Shown here piece after piece: positions 6,939-13,833 of a stretch of DNA of 34,629 nt. Where the stretch lies: assembly GCA_945621435.1 (NCBI GenBank), contig CALZBR010000027.1, forward strand, positions 1 to 34,629, given 5' to 3'. The notes under the pieces are model-generated. The model was not told the origin of the DNA. It ran no database searches and saw only the letters and a program-made list of their open reading frames with translations. This DNA comes from an uncultured Lachnospiraceae bacterium. GTDB lineage: Bacteria > Bacillota > Clostridia > Lachnospirales > Lachnospiraceae. A program made the position numbers and the translations under genes. Position 1 is the stretch's first letter, and each line of letters starts with the position of its first letter.

Positions 6939-8099
6939 ATGAGTAAGGTAACAATTTCAGAAGCAGTACGTTATATCGGATGTGACGATCATGAAATTGA
7001 TTTGTTTGAAGGACAGTATGAGGTGCCCAATGGGGTATCTTACAATTCCTATCTTATTCTTGATGAGAAGGTAGCTATTATGGATACTGCAGATGTCAGA
7101 GTTACGGAAAACTGGTTCCGGAATCTGGAGACGGAGCTGGGAAGCCGTAAGCCGGATTATCTGGTGGTGTCCCACCTGGAACCGGACCATGCTGCTAACA
7201 TCCGCAGGGTATGTGAGAAGTATCCGGAGCTGAAGGTGGTTTCCAATGCAAAAGCCATTGCCATGCTTCCCCAGTTTTTTGATATGGACTGGACAGGACG
7301 GACGATGGAGGTGAAGGAAGGGGAGAGCTTAAGTCTGGGCACGCATGAGCTTACTTTTTATATGGCGCCCATGGTTCACTGGCCTGAGGTTATGGTAGAG
7401 TATGAGAAGAGCGAGAAGATTCTGTTTTCCGCAGATGCCTTCGGCAAGTTCGGTGCCTTGGATACGGAGGAGGACTGGGACTGCGAAGCCCGCCGGTATT
7501 ATTTCAACATTGTGGGAAAATACGGAGCCATGGCTCAGACATTATTGAAAAAGGCCGGGACTCTGGATATCAAGGTGATATGCCCTTTGCATGGTCCTGT
7601 TTTGAAGGAGAATCTGGCACACTATATCGAAAAATATGATGTCTGGTCCTCTTATCGTCCGGAAAACAAGGGCGTCACGATTGCATACGCTTCTGTTTAC
7701 GGCAATACCAGGGAGGCTGTGCTGAAGCTTGCTGAACTTCTGGAAGCCGGAGGAGAGAAGGTATCTGTTTTTGACCTGGCAAGGGACGATATGGCGGAGG
7801 CAATAGAAGATGCTTTCCGCTATGATAGGCTGGTGCTTGCATGTCCTACCTATGACGGTGCTTTGTTTCCTGCCATGGAGGACTTCCTGTATCACTTGAA
7901 GTTAAAGAATTATCAGAAGCGCACCTGTGCCATCATTGAGAACGGCTCCTGGGCGCCTCTTGCAGGCAAGCTGATGAGAGCCTATATCGAGGGCTTCAAG
8001 GATTGCACCATCGCGGAAACGACAGTGACCCTCCGTACCGCAATGAAACCGGCAGACGTGGAACAGCTGGAGAAGCTGGCTGAGGAACTGAGAGGCTGA
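6939..8099 (+). CDS. fprA: FprA-family flavodiiron protein
   Basis: A-type flavodiiron proteins reduce O2 to water, or NO to N2O, with electrons from rubredoxin or F420-type donors and protect strict anaerobes. The 386-residue protein has the metallo-beta-lactamase-like domain (about 1-240) with the full diiron ligand set: His79, Glu81, Asp83, His84, His147, Asp166 and His218. A flavodoxin domain follows, with the FMN phosphate loop SVYGNT at 252-257. There is no added rubredoxin or NADH domain, so electrons must come from a separate partner. GGAGG lies before the ATG and the gene starts 16 bases after the TPR gene. A strong terminator follows. Confidence 0.95.
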   Translation: MSKVTISEAVRYIGCDDHEIDLFEGQYEVPNGVSYNSYLILDEKVAIMDTADVRVTENWFRNLETELGSRKPDYLVVSHLEPDHAANIRRVCEKYPELKVVSNAKAIAMLPQFFDMDWTGRTMEVKEGESLSLGTHELTFYMAPMVHWPEVMVEYEKSEKILFSADAFGKFGALDTEEDWDCEARRYYFNIVGKYGAMAQTLLKKAGTLDIKVICPLHGPVLKENLAHYIEKYDVWSSYRPENKGVTIAYASVYGNTREAVLKLAELLEAGGEKVSVFDLARDDMAEAIEDAFRYDRLVLACPTYDGALFPAMEDFLYHLKLKNYQKRTCAIIENGSWAPLAGKLMRAYIEGFKDCTIAETTVTLRTAMKPADVEQLEKLAEELRG

Positions 8100-8107
8100 T
8101 GATTGAG

Positions 8108-8156
8108 AATATGCAGAGAATGAAGAATTTCATTTTCTGCATATTTTTTTTGTTTT
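8108..8156 (+). terminator. Strong rho-independent terminator
   Basis: A 17-bp stem (8108-8124 with 8129-8145, one G-U pair) closes on a 4-nt loop and runs into eight or more T residues. It ends the epimerase-TPR-fprA transcript. Confidence 0.92.
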
Positions 8157-8168
8157 TAACAGATAATA
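8139..8168 (+). promoter_or_regulatory. Possible forespore sigma-G/F promoter of spoVA genes
   Basis: GCATA (8139-8143) and GATAATA (8162-8168) are separated by 18 bp, close to the sigma-G pattern GHATR-N17/18-CATWHTA with one mismatch in the -10. In B. subtilis the spoVA operon is sigma-G dependent. The match is short and overlaps the terminator, so this is tentative. Confidence 0.35.
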
Positions 8169-8201
8169 AACCATCGGATGAGAAGTGAAAGATAGTATGG
8201 A

Positions 8202-8747
8202 ATGAAACACGTTATGGAAGCATATTTTTGCGGGGGATTCGGAATGCTGGCGGAGATTTTTATGATGGTAAGCGGAGCCTGCTACGGACTGTTGTCTTCG
8301 GCAGGGGTGTTTACGGTACTGGTAGCGGTGGGGCTTGTGCCCAGATTTGCCGGAAAGACCCATACGGCGAAAAAAATAATATTATTCGAGGAGATGGTGA
8401 TTTTCGGAACTCTGGTAGGCTGTGTGCTCAGTGTTTTTTCCAGATACTGTATGTTTGGAGCCTGGTGGCAGCAGCGTTTTCCTGAATATAGGAGTCTGCT
8501 TCTCGGAATCGGGGAAGTGTTACAGGCTGTCTTCGGGCTGTTTGCCGGTATGTTCATCGGCTGTCTGGCACTGGCCATAGCGGAGATGCTGGACAGTATT
8601 CCGATTCTCACCAGAAGAGTATCCTTCCGGCACGGCATTGGAATGGTGATTCTATCCATTGCAGTGGGAAAGCTTTGCGGTTCTCTGGTGTATTTTGTTA
8701 CGGAACTTCACAGAACCGTAGCAGCATTGGGAAGTGCCTTGGGATAG
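8202..8747 (+). CDS. spoVAB: Stage V sporulation protein AB
   Basis: SpoVAB is an integral membrane component of the SpoVA channel, which moves Ca-dipicolinate into the forespore and out during germination. The product has 4-5 hydrophobic segments and matches the SpoVAB pattern: GVFTVLVAVGLVPRFAGKT, then an acidic FEE segment, then AEMLDSIPILTRR and a C-terminal AVGKLCGSLVYF helix. The first ATG at 8202 has only a poor ribosome-binding site; homology suggests the real start may be the ATG at 8244, giving about 167 residues. The gene precedes spoVAA here, the reverse of the B. subtilis order. Confidence 0.82.
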   Translation: MKHVMEAYFCGGFGMLAEIFMMVSGACYGLLSSAGVFTVLVAVGLVPRFAGKTHTAKKIILFEEMVIFGTLVGCVLSVFSRYCMFGAWWQQRFPEYRSLLLGIGEVLQAVFGLFAGMFIGCLALAIAEMLDSIPILTRRVSFRHGIGMVILSIAVGKLCGSLVYFVTELHRTVAALGSALG

Positions 8748-8778
8748 GAGAAGAATTTGCCGTGAAAGGAGGACCGGT

Positions 8779-9408
8779 ATGCAGAACCGACAGGTTTATT
8801 TAAAATGTGACAGAAATGTGGAGGTGCAAAAGCCGGATGTTTTCCTTTCGGATATAGCGACGCTTCGCTGCTCTGATTCCGCTCTCAGTGCCAGGCTGAA
8901 GGCAATCAAGGTGCATCACTTTAGTCAAAACGACGTGAAGCGTTGCGTCATCAGTTCCCTGAAGCTGGTGGAGCTGATGGAAAAGGAATGCGTGGATATC
9001 AGTGTACAGATAATAGGTGAGACGGACGTGCTGGTGGAGTGGGTGCAGACCACGAAGCATAGGGGCTGGCAGCAATGGCTGAAGGCAGCGCTGGTCTGCC
9101 TGGTGAGCTTTTTTGGCACGGCCTACACCATTATGGCTTATCACAACGACGTGGGAATCAACAGTGTTTTTACGGAGGTGTACAAGATGCTGATGAATCG
9201 GGAGCCCCAGGGGCTCAATACCCTGGAGGTATCCTATTCCATCGGTCTGGCAGCAGGTATCATTGTTTTCTTTAACCACGTGGGCGGCAGGAGGATTACC
9301 AAGGATCCCACTCCCATTGAGGTATCCATCCGGAATTATGAGGAAGATGTAGACAAGGCACTGATTGCCCAGGCGGGGAGAGAGGGCAGGGAAGAGGAGG
9401 CGCAATAG
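8779..9408 (+). CDS. spoVAA: Stage V sporulation protein AA
   Basis: This 209-residue protein fits SpoVAA, part of the SpoVA dipicolinate channel. It has a soluble N-terminal domain (about residues 1-95) beginning with VYLKCDRNVEV and containing SDIATLRC, then two transmembrane segments (about 99-120 and 150-170) and a charged C-terminal tail. The start at 8779 is set by AAAGGAGGA just upstream; the open frame extends further back without support. It lies 31 bases after spoVAB and 49 bases before spoVAC, consistent with one transcript. Confidence 0.85.
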   Translation: MQNRQVYLKCDRNVEVQKPDVFLSDIATLRCSDSALSARLKAIKVHHFSQNDVKRCVISSLKLVELMEKECVDISVQIIGETDVLVEWVQTTKHRGWQQWLKAALVCLVSFFGTAYTIMAYHNDVGINSVFTEVYKMLMNREPQGLNTLEVSYSIGLAAGIIVFFNHVGGRRITKDPTPIEVSIRNYEEDVDKALIAQAGREGREEEAQ

Positions 9409-9457
9409 CGACATCCGCAGGAAGGCAGAGGTTTGGGTAAGAAAGGAGCAGAAGGAA

Positions 9458-9928
9458 ATGGAACGGGACGAAAGTCAGCAGCAAAAGCAAAAGGAATACG
9501 AAAAATATGTCAAGCAGGTCACGCCTACACACAATCTGTGGCTGCAGATGGTGAAGGCCTTTATCACGGGAGGTATCATCTGCTGTATCGGGCAGTTTAT
9601 CCTGAATTATGCAGGCAGTCTGGGGCTGGACAAACAGACCGCAGGAAGCTGGTGCTCCCTGATTCTGGTATTGTTGTCGGTGATACTGACAGGAATCGGG
9701 GTATACCCCAAAATCGTGAAATGGGGCGGAGCCGGGGCACTGGTACCCATCACAGGCTTTGCAAACGGCGTAGCGGCGCCCGCCATCGAATACAAGACCG
9801 AAGGTCAGGTTTTCGGAATCGGCTGCAAGATTTTCACGATTGCCGGACCGGTTATTCTGTATGGGATTTTTTCTAGCTGGGTGTTAGGGCTAGTGTATTG
9901 GATTCTGAAAATGATGGGAGTATTGTAA
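9458..9928 (+). CDS. spoVAC: Stage V sporulation protein AC
   Basis: SpoVAC is a membrane-embedded SpoVA subunit; in B. subtilis it acts as a mechanosensitive pore for Ca-dipicolinate. The 156-residue product has the expected N-terminal cytoplasmic segment ending in KQVTPTHNLW, then about five hydrophobic segments, and the conserved NGVAAPAIEYKTEG and FTIAGPVILYG stretches. AGAAGGA lies before the ATG at 9458. The usual downstream partners spoVAD and spoVAE are absent; instead an AT-rich island begins right after the stop codon. A second, diverged copy of this gene's last 45 codons lies 2.8 kb downstream. Confidence 0.92.
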   Translation: MERDESQQQKQKEYEKYVKQVTPTHNLWLQMVKAFITGGIICCIGQFILNYAGSLGLDKQTAGSWCSLILVLLSVILTGIGVYPKIVKWGGAGALVPITGFANGVAAPAIEYKTEGQVFGIGCKIFTIAGPVILYGIFSSWVLGLVYWILKMMGVL

Positions 9929-10028
9929 TCTAACATGAAATCCATGCAAAACAGTTGATTATTAACGAAGAAACGATGAAAAATCTTAATATAGAAATCA
10001 ATAATTGAATTTATTCTATGCTGTATAT

Positions 10029-10172
10029 ATGGTTTATGGTTCTGAGGATGAAATTCAAACGTTATTTAAGTATATTGAGTTTAGTAGCATGTATGTTAAA
10101 GGAACATGGGATAAGGCGAGAAAAGTCGAAATATATATTATAATGCAAGATGAAGGTGCCAGAAAACGTTGA
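10029..10172 (+). other. Possible small or decayed ORF in a 380-base gap
   Basis: The stretch 9929-10308 between spoVAC and the HTH gene has no confident gene. An ATG frame at 10029-10172 would encode 47 residues with plausible codon use, but no ribosome-binding site is seen. Another short frame (about 9955-10008) precedes it in a different phase. This may be the remnant of one small gene. The rest of the gap holds a hairpin and a promoter, listed separately. Confidence 0.22.
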
Positions 10173-10194
10173 AAAATAGCGGTTCTGGCACCTT
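10153..10194. terminator. 12-bp perfect hairpin after spoVAC
   Basis: AAGGTGCCAGAA (10153-10164) pairs perfectly with TTCTGGCACCTT (10183-10194) across an 18-nt loop. The flanking sequence is AT-rich but has no long T-run, so it may be a terminator or another structured element. Confidence 0.5.
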
Positions 10195-10251
10195 TGTGCA
10201 AATTATAACAGAAGGGTCTTTCTAATATTCGATAAAACCATAAGCCACGCA

Positions 10252-10280
10252 TTGCGTAGTGCGGATTGGTATGCTATAAT
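10252..10280 (+). promoter_or_regulatory. Promoter of the HTH/Bro-N gene pair
   Basis: TTGCGT (10252-10257), 17-bp spacer and perfect TATAAT (10275-10280), 28 bases before the HTH gene. Confidence 0.6.
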
Positions 10281-10308
10281 CACTAAAAAGATAAATTGGA
10301 GAGTATTT

Positions 10309-10506
10309 ATGAATTCAGCAAATAGAATTAGGGAACTTAGAGAAAGCATTGGAATGAATAGAAGACAATTTTCGGAGCATACTGGAATTCCGATTCGTAC
10401 ACTTGAAGACTGGGAGGCTGGAAGACGTACACCACCGGAGTATGTGCCAAGGCTATTGGCGTATATGCTAAAATATGAAGAATTGGCAAGAAGGGAGGAT
10501 GTGTAA
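10309..10506 (+). CDS. Small XRE-family helix-turn-helix protein
   Basis: A 65-residue protein that is almost entirely one XRE/Cro-like HTH: IRELRESIGMNRRQFSEHTG leads into the recognition region IPIRTLEDWEAGRRTPPEYV. It has no other domain. The ATG at 10309 has TTGGAGAG upstream and a promoter 28 bases earlier. Its stop overlaps the start of the next gene by one base (TAATG), so the two are translationally coupled. Small HTH proteins next to antirepressor-like genes are typical of phage or island control circuits; the target is unknown. Confidence 0.8.
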   Translation: MNSANRIRELRESIGMNRRQFSEHTGIPIRTLEDWEAGRRTPPEYVPRLLAYMLKYEELARREDV

Positions 10507-11402
10507 TGAACATATATGTATATAATGAACTTAAGAAGAAGACTGAATTAATGTTCGTAGAAAATGATGAGATTGATGAAAATGAAATATTTTCAGATGA
10601 TAGTATTCGAAAAGTATGGCATTCAGGATTAGAAGAATGGTACTTGTCGATTTTGGATGTTGTAAAAGTATTGACAGATAGTAGTGACCCAAAACAATAT
10701 ATAAAGAAAATGCGTGCCCGTGACAAGGAATTGGATTCCAAGTGGGGTACAATTTGTACCCCACTTCAAATGCTTGCCCCAGATGGAAAGATGAGAAAGA
10801 CACAAACGGCAAATATTGAAGGAATTTTAAGGATTATTCAATCAATTAAATCCCCAAAAGCGGAACCTTTTAAAGCATGGTTGGCAAAAGTTGGAGCGGA
10901 AAGATTAGATGAAATTGCTGATCCAGAGAAAGCTATGGAAAGGGCGGTTGCTACATATAAAGCGAAAGGATACTCTGATAAGTGGATTTCACAAAGACTT
11001 CGTTCTATTGAAATCCGCAAAGAACTGACTGACGAGTGGCAAAATGCAGGGATTAATAATCCGAAAGATTATGCGGCATTGACGAACATTTTGACTATGG
11101 CATGGTCGGGTAAATCGGTTCAAACATACAAAGAATTGAAAGGACTTAAGAAAGAAAATCTAAGAGACAATATGACAAATACAGAGCTTGCTTTAAATCT
11201 TCTTGCGGAGGTATCTACCACAGAATTATCTCGTATGCAAAGACCGAGTGGATATGATGAAACCAAAGAAGTAACAATATCGGGTGGAGAAATTGCGGGC
11301 AATGCCAGAAAAGAACTTGAAGCGAAGTTGGGAAGAACGATTATTTCTAGTTCGAACGCAACGACGCCAGAACTTCTTGATGATGCGAAAAATAATAAAT
11401 AA
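10506..11402 (+). CDS. Bro-N/DinD-like antirepressor protein
   Basis: The 298-residue product carries a Bro-N type prophage-antirepressor domain (about residues 30-125), seen in WYLSILDVVKVLTD, KWGTICTPLQM, the ANIEGILRIIQSI segment and the KAEPFKAWLAKVG motif. The C-terminal half (about 150-240) with RKELTDEWQNAGI, YKELKGLKKENLRDNM and ELALNLLAE resembles the DinD-type C-terminal region. Such proteins occur in phages and as lone chromosomal genes in gut bacteria; some are DNA-damage induced. AAGGGAGG lies before the ATG, which overlaps the HTH gene's stop. Codon use is AT-rich like its neighbours. A perfect 13-bp inverted repeat lies inside the coding sequence (10740-10766). Confidence 0.8.
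   Translation: MNIYVYNELKKKTELMFVENDEIDENEIFSDDSIRKVWHSGLEEWYLSILDVVKVLTDSSDPKQYIKKMRARDKELDSKWGTICTPLQMLAPDGKMRKTQTANIEGILRIIQSIKSPKAEPFKAWLAKVGAERLDEIADPEKAMERAVATYKAKGYSDKWISQRLRSIEIRKELTDEWQNAGINNPKDYAALTNILTMAWSGKSVQTYKELKGLKKENLRDNMTNTELALNLLAEVSTTELSRMQRPSGYDETKEVTISGGEIAGNARKELEAKLGRTIISSSNATTPELLDDAKNNK
10740..10766. repeat. 13-bp perfect inverted repeat within the Bro-N gene
   Basis: AAGTGGGGTACAA (10740-10752) and TTGTACCCCACTT (10754-10766) are perfect inverse complements separated by one T. It is GC-richer than the surrounding AT-rich gene and encodes part of the conserved KWGTICTP stretch. It could be a protein-binding site or a coding coincidence. Confidence 0.75.
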
Positions 11403-11490
11403 AATATTACATTAGAATTCAAATTGCAATTTAAGGTTGCTTTTTTCGAGAAGTTGATTGTGATATATTTTGGAGGAAAGAGGTGATTGT

Positions 11491-12711
11491 ATGAACAATG
11501 TAAAGGTAGGAGAATACTTAGCTGCACTCCGAAAATATTATAAAATTACACAAGATGAATTGGCAGAGCGATTAAGTGTAACTAGGCAGGCAATTTCGAA
11601 ATGGGAAAATGGTGCCACAATACCGGACATTGAATTGTTAATGAAATTATCAGAATTATATGGAGTGTCAATTAATGATATTTTAAATGCAGATACAGCA
11701 AGTATTAAATATCAAAAAGAGATTGTTTTTCCAGATAAGAGAAAAACTCCTAAGAAAGTAACTGTAATCGGTTGTGGGCGTTGGGGAACATTTATCGCAT
11801 GGTACTTGAACAAAATCGGTCATAAAGTATCTTTGTATGGACGAGAAACATCTGCAAAAATGCAAAGGCTATTGGAAACAAGAACGAATGAATATCTGCG
11901 GTTGAATGATAGTATTGAACTGATTACAACTTTGCAAGGACTGGATGCAACGGAATATATTATTATTTCAATTCCGTCACAGCAACTACAGGAGATTGTG
12001 AATGAACTGAATGCATGTAAAATAGAAAACAAGACGATAGTTCTTTGTATGAAGGGAATAGAAATATCCACGGGACGACGTTTGTCTCAGATTGTATCAG
12101 ATGGATTAGACAATAATAACAGTGTGGCAGTGTGGCTTGGACCGGGGCATGTGGAAGAATTCTACAGAGGAGTGCCGAACTGTATGGTAATTGATAGTAC
12201 AAAAGAAATTGTAAAAGATATGCTCATACGCGATTTCTCCAGTGATTTGATTAGATTTTATTTTGGAACGGATTTAATTGGCAATGAAATTGGTGCAGCT
12301 GCTAAAAATGTAATTGGAATAGCTGCTGGTATGTTGGAAGGATTAGATTTGTCTTCACTAAAAGGTGCATTGATGTCACGTGGTACGAGCGAAATTGCAA
12401 AACTGATTGTTGCAATGGGAGGCAAGGCGAGTACGGTGTATGGCTTATGCCATTTAGGAGATTATGAGGCGACATTGTTCTCAGAACACAGTCATAATTT
12501 ATCATATGGAAAAGCAATTGCGCTACAAAGCAAGTATTATGAATTAGCGGAGGGTTACTATACGGTGAAGGCATTGCATAATTTGAGTAAAGCATACGGT
12601 GTGGAGATGCCAATATGTGAAGTTGTATATCGAATTTTATATGAGAATGCTAATCCAACAGAAATGTTACAGAAACTCTTTTCCAGAAGTTTGAGAAATG
12701 AGTTTATATAA
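11491..12711 (+). CDS. XRE-HTH fused to glycerol-3-phosphate dehydrogenase
   Basis: A 406-residue fusion. Residues 4-62 form an XRE DNA-binding domain, with QDELAERLSVTRQAISKWENG as the helix-turn-helix. A short linker leads to a GpsA-like NAD(P)-dependent glycerol-3-phosphate dehydrogenase from about residue 88. Its dinucleotide loop is GCGRWG (94-99). Conserved catalytic positions are kept: Lys188 in CMKG, Lys272-Asn273 in AAKNV, Asp324 and Thr328 in GDYEAT, and Asn336. The Arg normally found before that Asn (SRN) is His335 here. GpsA makes sn-glycerol 3-phosphate for lipids; fused to a DNA-binding domain and with this change it may instead act as a metabolite- or NAD(P)H-sensing regulator. 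ATG 11491 follows AGAGGTGAT. Confidence 0.85.
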   Translation: MNNVKVGEYLAALRKYYKITQDELAERLSVTRQAISKWENGATIPDIELLMKLSELYGVSINDILNADTASIKYQKEIVFPDKRKTPKKVTVIGCGRWGTFIAWYLNKIGHKVSLYGRETSAKMQRLLETRTNEYLRLNDSIELITTLQGLDATEYIIISIPSQQLQEIVNELNACKIENKTIVLCMKGIEISTGRRLSQIVSDGLDNNNSVAVWLGPGHVEEFYRGVPNCMVIDSTKEIVKDMLIRDFSSDLIRFYFGTDLIGNEIGAAAKNVIGIAAGMLEGLDLSSLKGALMSRGTSEIAKLIVAMGGKASTVYGLCHLGDYEATLFSEHSHNLSYGKAIALQSKYYELAEGYYTVKALHNLSKAYGVEMPICEVVYRILYENANPTEMLQKLFSRSLRNEFI

Positions 12712-12728
12712 TTTTTGTCCCTATCTTG

Positions 12729-12866
12729 ACAGAATGGGAGGGGCAGGTATTTGGTATCGGCTGTAAGATATTTACCATTGCGGGACCTGTGATCCTGTAC
12801 GGCATTCTTGCCAGCTGGCTGCTGGGACTGGGGTATTGGGTGCTGAATCTGCTTGGCTTGATATAG
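12729..12866 (+). pseudogene. 3' remnant of a second spoVAC
   Basis: In frame from 12729 to the TAG at 12864-12866 this encodes about 45 residues matching the C-terminus of the intact SpoVAC: EGQVFGIGCKIFTIAGPVIL is identical, and the last helix is similar (32 of 43 residues identical by eye). Many third codon positions differ, so it is not a recent duplication. It has no start or upstream coding part and is probably the old gene end left after an insertion or replacement. Confidence 0.85.
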
Positions 12867-12894
12867 AAAAGGAAGCTTCCGTTTAAAAAAAGTA

Positions 12895-12930
12895 TTGACT
12901 CCAACGTTAGGTAATAGTTTAGACTATAAT
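12895..12930 (+). promoter_or_regulatory. MerR-type autoregulated promoter
   Basis: TTGACT (12895-12900) is followed by a spacer containing CAACGTTAGG and by TAGACT (12920-12925) at the 19-bp distance typical of MerR-activated promoters; TATAAT follows at 12925-12930. The spacer is where the adjacent MerR protein would bind. Confidence 0.55.
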
Positions 12931-12951
12931 CATCGAGAGGAGGAAATGCCG

Positions 12952-13683
12952 GTGAAGACAGTAAATGAAGTAAGCAAACTGACAGGAGTGAGTATACGCA
13001 CTCTCCAGTATTATGATAACATCGGACTTTTAAAGCCATGTAAGTATACAGAGTCCGGATATAGGTTGTATGACGATACATCCTTAGAAAGGCTGCAACA
13101 GATTCTACTGTTTAAAGAGCTGGAATTTCCGCTAAAGGAAATCAAAGAGATCATAGATGCCCCCAATTTTGACAGGAACAAAGCACTGGAGCAGCAAATC
13201 GAGCTGCTTACCATGAAAAAGGAGCATCTTGAAAATCTTATCAATTTCGCTCGTGGAATAAAAATGTTAGGAGTAAAGAAAATGGATTTTACGGTATTTG
13301 ATACAAAGAAGATTGATGAGTATTCTAAGCGCGCCAAAGAGCAGTGGGGAAAAACTCCGGAGTACAAAGAATTTGAGGAGAAGGCAAAAAACTGGACTGA
13401 CAAAGACCAGAACGACATGATGAATGATTTTATGAATATTTTTGTCGAGTTTGGTCAGATGAAAGAAATGGGTCCCTCCTATGAAGCGGTACAGCTACAG
13501 GTAAAGAAGTTACAGGATTATATTACAGAACACTTTTATCATTGTACGAAGGAAATATTAAGCTGCCTGGGAAAAATGTATTCCGGTGGGGGTGAGTTTA
13601 CAGAGAATATTGATAGGGTTGGTGGAATTGGAACTGCTGAATTCACGGATAAGGCGATAGAAGTTTACTGTATGCAGCAGTAA
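12952..13683 (+). CDS. MerR-family regulator with TipAS-like domain
   Basis: The 243-residue protein starts with a MerR winged HTH (about residues 1-70: VNEVSKLTGVSIRTLQYYDNIGLL), then a dimerisation coiled coil (about 75-110). The C-terminal region contains features of the TipAS antibiotic-recognition domain (AKEQWGKTPEYKEF, then a helical stretch and HFYHCTKEILSCLGKMY). TipA-like proteins bind varied antibiotics and activate their own promoter. I chose GTG at 12952 because AGAGGAGG is 8 bases upstream; the ATG at 12946 is only 2 bases from it. The gene sits behind a long-spacer MerR-type promoter. No linked target gene is obvious, unless the next operon is one. Confidence 0.87.
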   Translation: MKTVNEVSKLTGVSIRTLQYYDNIGLLKPCKYTESGYRLYDDTSLERLQQILLFKELEFPLKEIKEIIDAPNFDRNKALEQQIELLTMKKEHLENLINFARGIKMLGVKKMDFTVFDTKKIDEYSKRAKEQWGKTPEYKEFEEKAKNWTDKDQNDMMNDFMNIFVEFGQMKEMGPSYEAVQLQVKKLQDYITEHFYHCTKEILSCLGKMYSGGGEFTENIDRVGGIGTAEFTDKAIEVYCMQQ

Positions 13684-13702
13684 AACAAACTTTAATCTCC
13701 CC

Positions 13703-13730
13703 TTGACATAAGAAAGGAATTGTATTATAG
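13703..13730 (+). promoter_or_regulatory. Promoter of the gntR-ABC operon
   Basis: TTGACA (13703-13708) with a -10 in the TATTATAG stretch (best fit TTATAG 13725-13730, 16-bp spacer). The -10 runs into the large palindrome starting at 13727. Confidence 0.6.
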
Positions 13731-13767
13731 TCTAAGTGTATTAAGCTACTTAATACACTTAGACTAT
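13727..13767. promoter_or_regulatory. 41-bp perfect palindrome, likely GntR operator
   Basis: Two 19-bp arms (13727-13745 and 13749-13767) are exact inverse complements around a 3-base centre. The inner part is GTGTATTAAG...CTTAATACAC, and the outer part AGTCTAAG extends it. It covers the -10 and the expected transcription start of the gntR operon. YtrA-type GntR regulators bind extended inverted repeats of this sort, so autoregulation is likely. It could also form a hairpin terminator for the MerR gene. Confidence 0.75.
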
Positions 13768-13833
13768 TTGCTTTATGGGTGTTTTCGGACTGGGAGAGCG
13801 AAGAATCCAAAGGAAGCGAAGGAAGGAGATTCC

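Larger units (their letters stand above)
9929..12728. mobile_element. AT-rich island inserted at the 3' end of spoVAC
   Basis: This 2.8-kb segment is visibly richer in A and T than the spoVA and MerR regions around it. It holds an HTH protein, a Bro-N antirepressor-like protein and an XRE-GpsA fusion. On the left it abuts the intact spoVAC; on the right it abuts a diverged spoVAC 3' tail (12729-12866). That arrangement is what site-specific integration into a gene's 3' end, or a partial replacement, would leave. No integrase, transposase or clear terminal repeat is visible, so mobility is inferred and the borders are approximate. Confidence 0.5.

Noticed and set aside
9929..12728. Complete prophage or ICE
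   Set aside because: Only three genes, no integrase, structural, replication or conjugation genes and no clear terminal repeats, so it is called an island only.
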